Shown here one piece after another: positions 1 through 5,524 of a DNA stretch of 7,714 bases. This DNA comes from Gammaproteobacteria bacterium. GTDB taxonomy: Bacteria; Pseudomonadota; Gammaproteobacteria; J044. A program made the position numbers and the translations under genes. The notes below the pieces were generated by a model. The model saw only the letters and a program-made list of their open reading frames with translations. It had not been told where the DNA came from and searched no databases. The stretch covers positions 1 to 7,714 of the forward strand of contig JALWNJ010000048.1 of NCBI GenBank assembly GCA_026995955.1, read 5' to 3'. The stretch's first letter is position 1. Every line of letters begins with the position of its first letter.

Positions 1-1361
1 GCCATGCCTGGGTGGGGCCGCTGATGCAGGGGTATCTGTCGCGCCTGTCGCGGGCCCTGCGCCCGGCCCGCCTGGCCGTGATGCAGAGCCACGGCGGCAC
101 CATCGAGGCGGGGCGTGCCGGACGCGAGGCGGTGCGGCTGCTGCTGTCGGGCCCCGCCGGCGGGCTGCAGGGGGCGCGTTTCGTCGCCGGGCTCTCGGGC
201 GAGACCCGGCTGCTCACCTTCGACATGGGCGGCACCTCCACCGATGTGGCCCTGATCGACGGCGACATCCGGCTCACCAGCGAGGGCCACATCGACCGCT
301 ACCCGGTGGCCGTGCCGATGGTGGACATGCACACCATCGGCGCCGGCGGCGGCTCCATCGCCCGCCTCGACGAGGCCGGCATGCTGCAGGTGGGGCCGGA
401 GTCGGCCGGGGCCAGTCCGGGTCCGGCCTGCTACGGCCGTGGCGGCACCGAGCCCACCGTCACCGACGCCAACCTGCTGCTGGGCCGCCTGCCCGCCAGC
501 ACCCGCCTCGGCGGCGGCATGGCGGTACGGCCGGAACGGGCGCGCGCGGCCATTGAGTCCCTGGCGCGGCGCATGGGGCTCACGGCGGAGGCCGCCGCCG
601 AGGGCATCGTGGCCCTGGCCAACGATCACATGGCGCAGGCCCTGCGCGTGATCTCGGTGCAGCGCGGTCTGGACCCGGCCGACTACACCCTGGTCAGTTT
701 CGGCGGCGCCGGCGGGCTGCATGTCTGCGCTCTGGCCGAGGCGCTGGGCATGTCCCGCGCCCTGGTGCCGATCCACGCCGGCGTGCTGTCCGCACTGGGC
801 ATGCTGGTGGCGCGGCCCTCGCGCGAGCGCTCGCAGACCTGGCAGGTGCTGGCGGCAGAGTGCGACGAGTCGGAGCTGGAGGCACGGTTGCGGCAGATGG
901 CCGAGGCCGCCGCCGCCGAGCTGCGCGAGGAGGGGGTGAGCATGCAGCGGGTGTCGCATCGGGTGGATCTGCGCTATGCCGGCCAGTCCACCACCCTGAC
1001 CCTGCCCTGGCAGGGACTGGCGCGGACCGTGGAGGCCTTTCACGAGGCGCACCGGCGCCAGTACGGCCACCGCCTGGAGATGCCGGTGGAGCTGGTCAAC
1101 CTGCGGGTGGGCGTGGAGGCGGAACAGGCACCGCCGGCCCTGCCACGCCTGCCGGACCGCCCGCCGGCCGAACCCGTGGCCCGTGAGTCGGTGCATGGCG
1201 TGGGCGAGGTACCGCGCTGGACACGCGAGGCGCTGGCGCCGGAGCAGGTCATCGTGGGGCCGGCGCTGGTCAGCGAGGCGGTGGCCACCACCTGGATCGC
1301 CCCCGGTTGGACCTGCCGGGTGGACGCCTGGGGCAATCTGCGCCTCGAACGCGGCGCCTGA
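1..1361 (+). CDS. Hydantoinase/oxoprolinase family protein (HyuA type), 5'-truncated by the window edge
   Basis: This is the C-terminal part of an ATP-dependent hydantoinase/5-oxoprolinase subunit (HyuA family), enzymes that open cyclic amides in the cytoplasm. The reading frame is already open at position 3 (residues H-A-W-V-G-P-L-M), so the GTG at 12 is not the real start. About 452 residues are visible, and family members of this type run to roughly 650-700. Recognisable blocks in order are the MQSHGG and SGPAGG segments, the ATPase phosphate loop FDMGGTSTDV (around 210-240), HTIGAGGGSIA (around 330-360), GPACYGRGGTEPTVTDA (around 420-470), SFGGAGGLH (around 700-720), and the C-terminal domain with DLRYAGQS and VNLRVGVEA. 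The usual partner HyuB does not follow; the next gene is convergent and unrelated. Substrate cannot be told: hydantoin, N-methylhydantoin, 5-oxoproline and acetone-carboxylase-like roles all occur in the family. The family call is firm; the exact function is open. Confidence 0.92.
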   Translation, partial: HAWVGPLMQGYLSRLSRALRPARLAVMQSHGGTIEAGRAGREAVRLLLSGPAGGLQGARFVAGLSGETRLLTFDMGGTSTDVALIDGDIRLTSEGHIDRYPVAVPMVDMHTIGAGGGSIARLDEAGMLQVGPESAGASPGPACYGRGGTEPTVTDANLLLGRLPASTRLGGGMAVRPERARAAIESLARRMGLTAEAAAEGIVALANDHMAQALRVISVQRGLDPADYTLVSFGGAGGLHVCALAEALGMSRALVPIHAGVLSALGMLVARPSRERSQTWQVLAAECDESELEARLRQMAEAAAAELREEGVSMQRVSHRVDLRYAGQSTTLTLPWQGLARTVEAFHEAHRRQYGHRLEMPVELVNLRVGVEAEQAPPALPRLPDRPPAEPVARESVHGVGEVPRWTREALAPEQVIVGPALVSEAVATTWIAPGWTCRVDAWGNLRLERGA

Positions 1362-1362
1362 G

Positions 1363-2562
1363 TCAGCCCAGCGCCTGCATTTGCTCCTGGCTCCAGGCCA
1401 CGGCCTGCAGGTAGCGGGCCGCGGTCTGCTCCAGGCCCAGTTCCCCGAAGCTGCGTTCGTCCTCGCTGCTCTCCTGCGGATTTTCCAGCGCGATGGCGCA
1501 GTTGAGTGCCTCGCCCATCGGCCCCAGTCCGTGCAGCAGGGCGGCCACCAGGTCGTCCGACAGCGGCAGGCCGGCCAGCACCTCCTCCATCGGCAGGCCG
1601 GTGAGCTGGTCGAGCACCGAGAACAGGCCGGCGGTGAACCAGGCCTCACGCTCACCCTCGTCGGGGCACAGCAGTTCGCACAGCCTGGCGCGTGCCAGCG
1701 CCAGTCCGGTCAGACCCCGGTTGGCCTCGTCCAGTTCGCGCACCGAGAGCATCGACAGCCAGCCGCGCAGGGCGTCCTGGCCGATGTACACCAGCGCGCG
1801 GCGCACCGATTCGATCTTCCGGCTCAGGCCGTAGTAGGCGGAGTTGATCATGCGCAGCAGCTTGTAGCTCAGGTTCACGTCCTGCTCGATGAGCCGTTCC
1901 AGCGCGCGGAAGTCCGGTTGCGGCTTGTGCACCAGACGCAGCAGTTGCAGCACAACGGCCTGGTTGGCCTGCAGGCGTCGCCCGCGCAGCACCTGCGGGC
2001 GCGAGAACCAGTAGCCCTGGAACAGGGAAAACCCGAGTGCCAGGCAACGTGTCCAGGTGGCCTCGTCCTCCACCTTCTCGGCCAGCAGCCGTGCCGGCAG
2101 GTCCCGGAGCCGTGTCACCAGCCGCTCCAGCTCGCGCGGGCCGTGCGCCAGCACGTCGATTTTGATGATGTGCACGCGGGGCAGCACATCCGGGTCGGCA
2201 TGGGCGGCGACGAAATCGTCCAGCGCCAGGCGGTAGCCGTCCGCGGCCAGGCGGGCGATGGCGCGGCGGATGTCATCGACGAAGTCGATGTCCTCCACGA
2301 TCTCGTACACCACCTGTTGTGGCGGCAGCGGCGGCGGATTGAGCAGATAGTTGCGGGTCAGGTTGAGGAACACCGGCTGCTTGCCGGCCAGGCGATCCAG
2401 CCCGATGTCGAGGAAGGCGCTCTCGATGACCTCGCGCGTGGCGGCGTCGGCGTCGTTGAAGCGGGCCGCGGTGGCATCGTCGGCATCGCGGAACAGCAGT
2501 TCGTAGCCGACGATGCGCCGCTCGCGGTCGAAAATGGGCTGGCGGCCGACGAAGATGTCCAT
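1363..2562 (-). CDS. EAL-HDOD signalling protein (YuxH/CdgJ-like)
   Basis: A 399-residue cytoplasmic protein with an EAL domain (about residues 1-190) followed by an HDOD domain (about 195-385); it has no signal peptide or membrane segment. EAL landmarks are GYELLFR (E21, the EAL position), LNLTRN (N67), YEIVED (E87), LALDDF (D115, D116), IIKID (K134), AEKVE (E162) and FQGYWFSRP (Q182). The DDFG-x-GYSS loop 6 that normally follows the two Asp residues is absent (DDFVAAHADPDV instead), so phosphodiesterase activity is doubtful and a role as a c-di-GMP sensor or protein-interaction module is possible. The HDOD part shows LSYKLLRMINSAYYGLSRKI, typical of the family. The start at 2562 is preferred over a TTG at 2619: the ATG has a GGGAAG ribosome binding site a few bases upstream, and family members begin with the equivalent of MDIFVGRQPIFDR. 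Proteins of this architecture act in motility, pili or biofilm control in other bacteria; nothing here shows which. It is convergent with the hyuA-type gene. Confidence 0.93.
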   Translation of the reverse strand: MDIFVGRQPIFDRERRIVGYELLFRDADDATAARFNDADAATREVIESAFLDIGLDRLAGKQPVFLNLTRNYLLNPPPLPPQQVVYEIVEDIDFVDDIRRAIARLAADGYRLALDDFVAAHADPDVLPRVHIIKIDVLAHGPRELERLVTRLRDLPARLLAEKVEDEATWTRCLALGFSLFQGYWFSRPQVLRGRRLQANQAVVLQLLRLVHKPQPDFRALERLIEQDVNLSYKLLRMINSAYYGLSRKIESVRRALVYIGQDALRGWLSMLSVRELDEANRGLTGLALARARLCELLCPDEGEREAWFTAGLFSVLDQLTGLPMEEVLAGLPLSDDLVAALLHGLGPMGEALNCAIALENPQESSEDERSFGELGLEQTAARYLQAVAWSQEQMQALG

Positions 2563-2601
2563 ATGGCTTCCCGTGTGCTGGGCTTTTTTAAGGATGGCCT
2601 G

Positions 2602-2620
2602 TTTGCTAGTATCTGGCAAA
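2602..2620. promoter_or_regulatory. Imperfect 19-bp dyad upstream of the EAL-HDOD gene
   Basis: TTTGCTAG (2602-2609) and CTGGCAAA (2613-2620) are inverted copies with one mismatch, around a 3-base centre. On the minus strand the right arm contains TTGCCA, five of six matches to a sigma70 -35 box, but the best -10 candidate 17 bases further (CATCCT) is weak. The dyad lies about 40-58 bases upstream of the EAL-HDOD start, where a transcription factor operator would be expected. Operator function is inference; no regulator can be named from the sequence. Confidence 0.3.
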
Positions 2621-2724
2621 TAGCCGGTTCGTCCTGTTTCTGCGCGACGCCGCAGGGCCGCCAGTAATCGAGGGAATGTCTTCCAGGGAGGGTATGATGA
2701 TCACCGAAATCACTCTGTCTTACG

Positions 2725-2746
2725 CCCCTCCAGGGGTGTCCCCCTG
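2725..2746 (+). other. Alternative hairpins in the divergent intergenic region
   Basis: CAGGGG (2731-2736) and CCCCTG (2741-2746) form a perfect 6-bp stem with a 4-base loop TGTC, followed by only three T residues. An overlapping stem pairs CCCC (2725-2728) with the same GGGG (2733-2736). The two hairpins cannot form together. This could be a weak terminator or attenuator in the leader of the downstream gene pair, or chance in a C/G-rich patch. The rest of 2563-2841 shows no gene I would defend and no convincing sigma70 promoter. Confidence 0.25.
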
Positions 2747-2841
2747 TTTCGCCCGGTATGCATTAGCCTCTTGTTCCCCCGCCAAATTTGCGCAGGTGAG
2801 GAGGGTTATGTTTTCTGTTCTGCAGGTGAATGGAGGATGTG

Positions 2842-3150
2842 ATGTCAGAAAGGGAATTGCTTGAGCAACGATTGCGCGCTTTCTATCGGGTAGCGGGGCT
2901 TACATGGTCTGGCTGTATCAATGACCAGGTGTCCGATGTCTTTTACCGGATGATCCGCGAAGCGGCTCTGTGCTCGCATGCGATGGATTTTGTCCCCAGG
3001 CCACCTGGGGGTAGGGCGTCAATGGTCTGGTTGGCCACTCAGCTTGCCAAAATGGGACAAAACCAATTGGACGATCGTCTTTATTTTGCCTGTGTAAGGA
3101 AGGCGGCGCTCAGTTACAAGACCGAAATGATGATGGCGTGTATATTATGA
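2842..3150 (+). CDS. Hypothetical protein, 102 residues, cytoplasmic
   Basis: I do not recognise this gene. The start at 2842 is chosen because GGAGG (2832-2836) sits five bases upstream; an in-frame ATG at 2830 overlaps that ribosome binding site and is less likely. The protein looks mostly alpha-helical and soluble, with no signal peptide or membrane span. It has a charged N-terminus (MSERELLEQRLRAFYRV), a Pro/Gly-rich turn VPRPPGGRAS near residues 51-60, and four cysteines (25, 44, 84, 100), without an obvious metal-binding spacing. Its TGA overlaps the ATG of the next gene (ATGA, 3147-3150), so the two are almost certainly co-translated. GC content is clearly below that of the flanking genes and codon use is mixed, in line with a recently acquired or weakly expressed gene. 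An intracellular partner or regulator of the exported neighbour is one guess from the coupling only. Confidence 0.72.
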   Translation: MSERELLEQRLRAFYRVAGLTWSGCINDQVSDVFYRMIREAALCSHAMDFVPRPPGGRASMVWLATQLAKMGQNQLDDRLYFACVRKAALSYKTEMMMACIL

Positions 3151-3734
3151 AAATCCTTAAGGTTTCAGCATTACTTTTGATGATGCTTTTGCTTGGGCCG
3201 GTCATGGTGTCCGGTAATGAGGCGGGGCAGGCTGATAGGGTGGTCACCCTTAATCTGGCATGGCTGCAAATTTCGGTGCCGGCTGATCGCCTTTTCAAGG
3301 TACAGGTGAACAATTTTTCCGAGGCCAATATGGCAATCGACCTCCTGGAGGGCGGGGGTTGGCCACATCACTTGGAGCTTCAAGTAATCTCTTCCCGTTT
3401 TGCGCAGGATGGCAGCCTCGCGCCTGTCATGACCAAACTGGGATTTTCCGATGCCGGGATGCTGTTCGAGCGATTATGGGGTAATCCCTTGGCGACATCA
3501 GGCGCTGTCTGGCAGGGGCTTCGGAAGGCCTTTGGCATTGATCGGCAAGGGGCGGGCAAGGCCGAAGTGGCGGGTATGCGCGCCTACTGGACAGGGCCGA
3601 GTGATACAGGGCGTACGCTCTATTTCCTTCCGCATGAACATCACAATGTAGTTTTTCGTGTGCAGGGAGACTTCAGCGAACGCCAATTGAGGCATTTTCT
3701 TTCCAGGGTTCGCTTTCAGCCCCCGGAGGGCTGA
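3147..3734 (+). CDS. Hypothetical exported protein, 195 residues
   Basis: I do not recognise this gene. The N-terminus is a clear Sec-type signal peptide: two Lys residues (MKILK), a hydrophobic core of about 15 residues (ALLLMMLLLGPVMV), then a likely cleavage after VSG near residue 23. There is no lipobox Cys, and no cysteine at all in the protein, so it should be a soluble periplasmic or secreted protein. The mature part starts with a strand-like stretch (RVVTLNLAWLQISVPADRLFK). It ends with alternating strand-like segments and a terminal helix (TLYFLPHEHHNVVFRV, then SERQLRHFLSRVRF), a pattern reminiscent of small alpha/beta periplasmic domains such as DcrB/PsbP-like proteins; that resemblance is only an impression. 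The ATG at 3147 is preferred over a GTG at 3138 because it overlaps the stop of the upstream gene as ATGA and begins a standard signal peptide. The region around its start is very AT-rich for this window: 20 of 60 bases are G or C in 3121-3180. Confidence 0.78.
   Translation: MKILKVSALLLMMLLLGPVMVSGNEAGQADRVVTLNLAWLQISVPADRLFKVQVNNFSEANMAIDLLEGGGWPHHLELQVISSRFAQDGSLAPVMTKLGFSDAGMLFERLWGNPLATSGAVWQGLRKAFGIDRQGAGKAEVAGMRAYWTGPSDTGRTLYFLPHEHHNVVFRVQGDFSERQLRHFLSRVRFQPPEG
3716..3734 (+). terminator. Hairpin over the stop codon of the exported-protein gene
   Basis: TCAGCCC (3716-3722) pairs perfectly with GGGCTGA (3728-3734) around a 5-base loop, and two G-U pairs can extend the base. The right arm includes the TGA stop. 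No U-tract follows (GGATTCCCTCCCC), so it is not a standard intrinsic terminator. It could still stabilise the 3' end, or help separate this operon from the gcv promoter that starts some 25-45 bases downstream. Confidence 0.35.
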
Positions 3735-3756
3735 GGATTCCCTCCCCAAAGTCGGG

Positions 3757-3784
3757 TTTCAATTCCTGTCACGGCTGGTAGAAT
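3757..3784 (+). promoter_or_regulatory. Predicted sigma70 promoter of the gcv operon (extended -10)
   Basis: TGGTAGAAT (3776-3784) is an extended -10 element: TG, one base, then TAGAAT with five of six matches to TATAAT. The -35 region is weak; TTTCAA (3757-3762) at 16-base spacing is the best match, as often seen with extended -10 promoters. Transcription would begin near 3790-3792, just before the first riboswitch helix, which supports the assignment. Confidence 0.6.
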
Positions 3785-3793
3785 CGGCCCCTC

Positions 3794-3975
3794 GACCTTG
3801 ACTGTCATGGGAGAGCGATGCCCGCGAGGCATCCGCCGAAGGCGCAACCCCACTCGGAAACGCTCAGGCACCCGAACCATGGCAGGGTCCGCGACTGGCC
3901 GCGGACGGGTCGACTCTGGAGAGCGGCCGGCAGGCCCACCGAAGGGGAGTGAATCTCTCAGGTCCCGGGACAGAG
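3794..3975 (+). ncRNA. Tandem glycine riboswitch (two aptamers) in the gcvT leader
   Basis: This is a two-aptamer glycine-sensing RNA upstream of the glycine cleavage genes. Aptamer 1 (3802-3885) is closed by a 9-bp P1 with one G-U pair (3802-3810 with 3877-3885). It contains GGAGAG (3810-3815), a P2 hairpin GATGCC/GGCATC (3817-3822, 3828-3833), CCGAAGG (3836-3842) and CGCTCAGG (3861-3868). Aptamer 2 (3914-3975) has P1 CTCTG/CAGAG (3914-3918, 3971-3975), GGAGAG (3918-3923), a short P2 GGCC/GGCC (3925-3928, 3933-3936), CCGAAGG (3939-3945) and CTCTCAGG (3955-3962), with a very short P3. The linker is 28 bases. GACC (3794-3797) in the leader can pair with GGTC (3886-3889) at the start of the linker, matching the known leader-linker P0/kink-turn helix. 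In this family glycine usually switches gcv expression on; the mode here is inferred to be translational. Confidence 0.95.
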
Positions 3976-3991
3976 GAGTGGTACGGCTGAC

Positions 3992-4006
3992 ACCTGGAGT
4001 GAGGCA
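3992..4006 (+). promoter_or_regulatory. gcvT ribosome binding site with a complementary segment in aptamer 2
   Basis: The Shine-Dalgarno sequence GGAG (3996-3999) lies seven bases before the gcvT ATG. ACCTG plus GAG (3992-3999) is complementary to CAGGT plus CTC in the aptamer 2 core (3959-3963 and 3955-3957), giving 8 bp with one bulged T at 3958. Pairing would bury the ribosome binding site when glycine is absent, and aptamer folding would free it. The complementarity is read directly; the switching role is inference. Confidence 0.55.
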
Positions 4007-5095
4007 ATGACGCAGCGTACCGCCCTGTTCGACAATCATCTCGCCGCCGGCGCCCGCATGGTCGATTTCGCCGGCTGGGAGATGCCCATCCACTACGGCT
4101 CGCAGGTCGAGGAGCACCACCAGGTGCGCCGCGACGCGGGCATGTTCGATGTCTCCCACATGACGGTGCTCGACCTCGATGGCCCGGACAGCCGCGACTA
4201 CCTGCGCCGGCTGCTGGCCAACGATGTCGCGCGCCTGAAGACGCCGGGCAAGGCGCTCTATTCCTGCATGCTCAACGAGCAGGGCGGGGTCATCGACGAT
4301 CTCATCACCTACTGGCTCGGGGGCGACCGCTACCGCATCGTGGTCAATGCCGCCACCCGCGAGAAGGATCTGGCCTGGATGCGAGAACGGCTGCAGGGCT
4401 TCGATGCCCGCCTGACCGAGCGCGACGACCTGGCCATGATCGCGGTGCAGGGGCCGAATGCCCGTGAGCGCGCCGCCACGGTGCTGGGCAAGGCGGCCGA
4501 ACCGGCGCTGGCACTCTCGCCCTTCCAGGGCGTCGAGCTGGAGGACGGCCTGTTCGTGGCTCGCACCGGCTACACCGGCGAGGACGGCTTCGAGATCCTG
4601 CTGCCCACCGGGCGGGCCGGTGCGCTGTGGGAGGCGCTGCGCCAGGCCGGGGTGCAACCCGCCGGGCTTGGCGCTCGCGACACCCTGCGCCTGGAGGCCG
4701 GCATGAATCTCTATGGCCAGGACATGGACGAGACGGTGACGCCGCTCGAATCCGGCCTTGGCTGGACCGTGGCCTGGGCGCCGGAAGACCGTGACTTCAT
4801 TGGCCGCGCGGCACTGCAGACGCAGCGGGCGGTTGGTGGCCTGCGCCGCTTCGTCGGCCTGGTGCTGGAGGCGCGCGGCGTGCCGCGTGCCGGACAGCGC
4901 GTGATCCTGCCCGAAGGCGGCGAGGGCGAGATCACCAGCGGCAGCTTCTCGCCCACCCTGCAACGGGGCATCGCCCTGGCGCGGGTCCCGGCGGACACCG
5001 GTGAGCGGGTGGAAGTGGAGATCCGCAGCAAGCGCCTGCCGGCACGGGTGGTCAAGCCTGCCTTCGTGCGCCACGGCAAGTCCCTCATCGACTGA
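4007..5095 (+). CDS. gcvT: Aminomethyltransferase, glycine cleavage system T protein
   Basis: T protein takes the aminomethyl group held on lipoylated GcvH, transfers the methylene to tetrahydrofolate to give 5,10-methylene-THF, and releases ammonia. The 362 residues match the usual bacterial length. Visible family blocks are the N-terminal [14 protein letters not shown] (19-32), GMFDVSHM (45-52), the folate-site segment [16 protein letters not shown] (88-103) with the conserved paired Asp 97-98, the [15 protein letters not shown] segment (186-200), [21 protein letters not shown] (220-240), and the C-terminal domain with [12 protein letters not shown] (307-318). The start is set by the GGAG seven bases upstream and by the conserved beginning TALFDNH. 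It is the first gene of the gcv operon, directly behind the glycine riboswitch, with gcvH 24 bases downstream. Nothing is missing or broken. Confidence 0.98.
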   Translation: MTQRTALFDNHLAAGARMVDFAGWEMPIHYGSQVEEHHQVRRDAGMFDVSHMTVLDLDGPDSRDYLRRLLANDVARLKTPGKALYSCMLNEQGGVIDDLITYWLGGDRYRIVVNAATREKDLAWMRERLQGFDARLTERDDLAMIAVQGPNARERAATVLGKAAEPALALSPFQGVELEDGLFVARTGYTGEDGFEILLPTGRAGALWEALRQAGVQPAGLGARDTLRLEAGMNLYGQDMDETVTPLESGLGWTVAWAPEDRDFIGRAALQTQRAVGGLRRFVGLVLEARGVPRAGQRVILPEGGEGEITSGSFSPTLQRGIALARVPADTGERVEVEIRSKRLPARVVKPAFVRHGKSLID

Positions 5096-5119
5096 GCACA
5101 ACCCAGGGGAGAACGAATC

Positions 5120-5512
5120 ATGAGCAATGTACCCAATGATCTGCGTTACACCACCAGCCACGAGTGGGTGCGCGACAACGGCGACGGCACCGTGACCATC
5201 GGCATCACCGACCATGCCCAGGCACTGCTGGGCGATCTGGTGTTCGTCGAGACGCCCGAGATCGGCGCCAGTTTCGAACAGGGCGATGCCTGCGCGGTGG
5301 TGGAATCGGTCAAGGCCGCCTCCGATGTGTATGCGCCGCTTGCCGGCGAGGTGGTGGAGGCCAACCCTGACCTGGCCGACAGCCCCGAGCTGGTCAACAG
5401 CGATCCCTACGGTGCCGGCTGGATCTTCCAGATGAAGGTCGAGGACGCCGAGATGGCAATGGCCGGGCTGATGGATGCCGATGCCTACCAGGCCAGCATC
5501 GAGGAAGACTAG
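5120..5512 (+). CDS. gcvH: Glycine cleavage system H protein (lipoyl carrier)
   Basis: H protein is the small lipoylated shuttle that carries the aminomethyl intermediate from P-protein to T-protein and then delivers the reduced dithiol to L-protein. The 130 residues are a normal length. The start of the fold reads [11 protein letters not shown] (8-18); the [16 protein letters not shown] segment (29-44) is typical; and the lipoyl-lysine motif is [17 protein letters not shown], with K65 as the modified residue. The tail [14 protein letters not shown] is also diagnostic. A strong AGGGGAGAA ribosome binding site precedes the ATG. It lies 24 bases after gcvT and 12 bases before gcvPA, so it is part of the same transcript. 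Lipoylation needs LipA/LipB or LplA encoded elsewhere, and L-protein (dihydrolipoyl dehydrogenase) is not in the window. Confidence 0.98.
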   Translation: MSNVPNDLRYTTSHEWVRDNGDGTVTIGITDHAQALLGDLVFVETPEIGASFEQGDACAVVESVKAASDVYAPLAGEVVEANPDLADSPELVNSDPYGAGWIFQMKVEDAEMAMAGLMDADAYQASIEED

Positions 5513-5524
5513 GGAGCGCCTTTC

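Noticed and set aside
2563..2619. Extended N-terminus of the EAL-HDOD protein from a TTG at 2619
   Set aside because: The ATG at 2562 has a good ribosome binding site and gives the conserved family N-terminus; the extra 19 residues cover the dyad and promoter region.
1183..2667. 494-codon open frame on the plus strand opposite the EAL-HDOD gene
   Set aside because: It is the complement-frame shadow of a well-recognised protein in GC-rich DNA; its translation is low-complexity (rich in Gln, Ala, His, Val) with no domain, and it overlaps the hyuA-type gene end.
3138..3146. GTG start nine bases earlier for the exported protein
   Set aside because: The ATG at 3147 forms the ATGA overlap and starts a standard signal peptide; the GTG has no better ribosome binding site.
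3798..4010. 70-codon plus-strand open frame across the leader of gcvT
   Set aside because: The stretch is fully explained by the tandem glycine riboswitch; the encoded peptide is Arg/Gly-rich and has no support.
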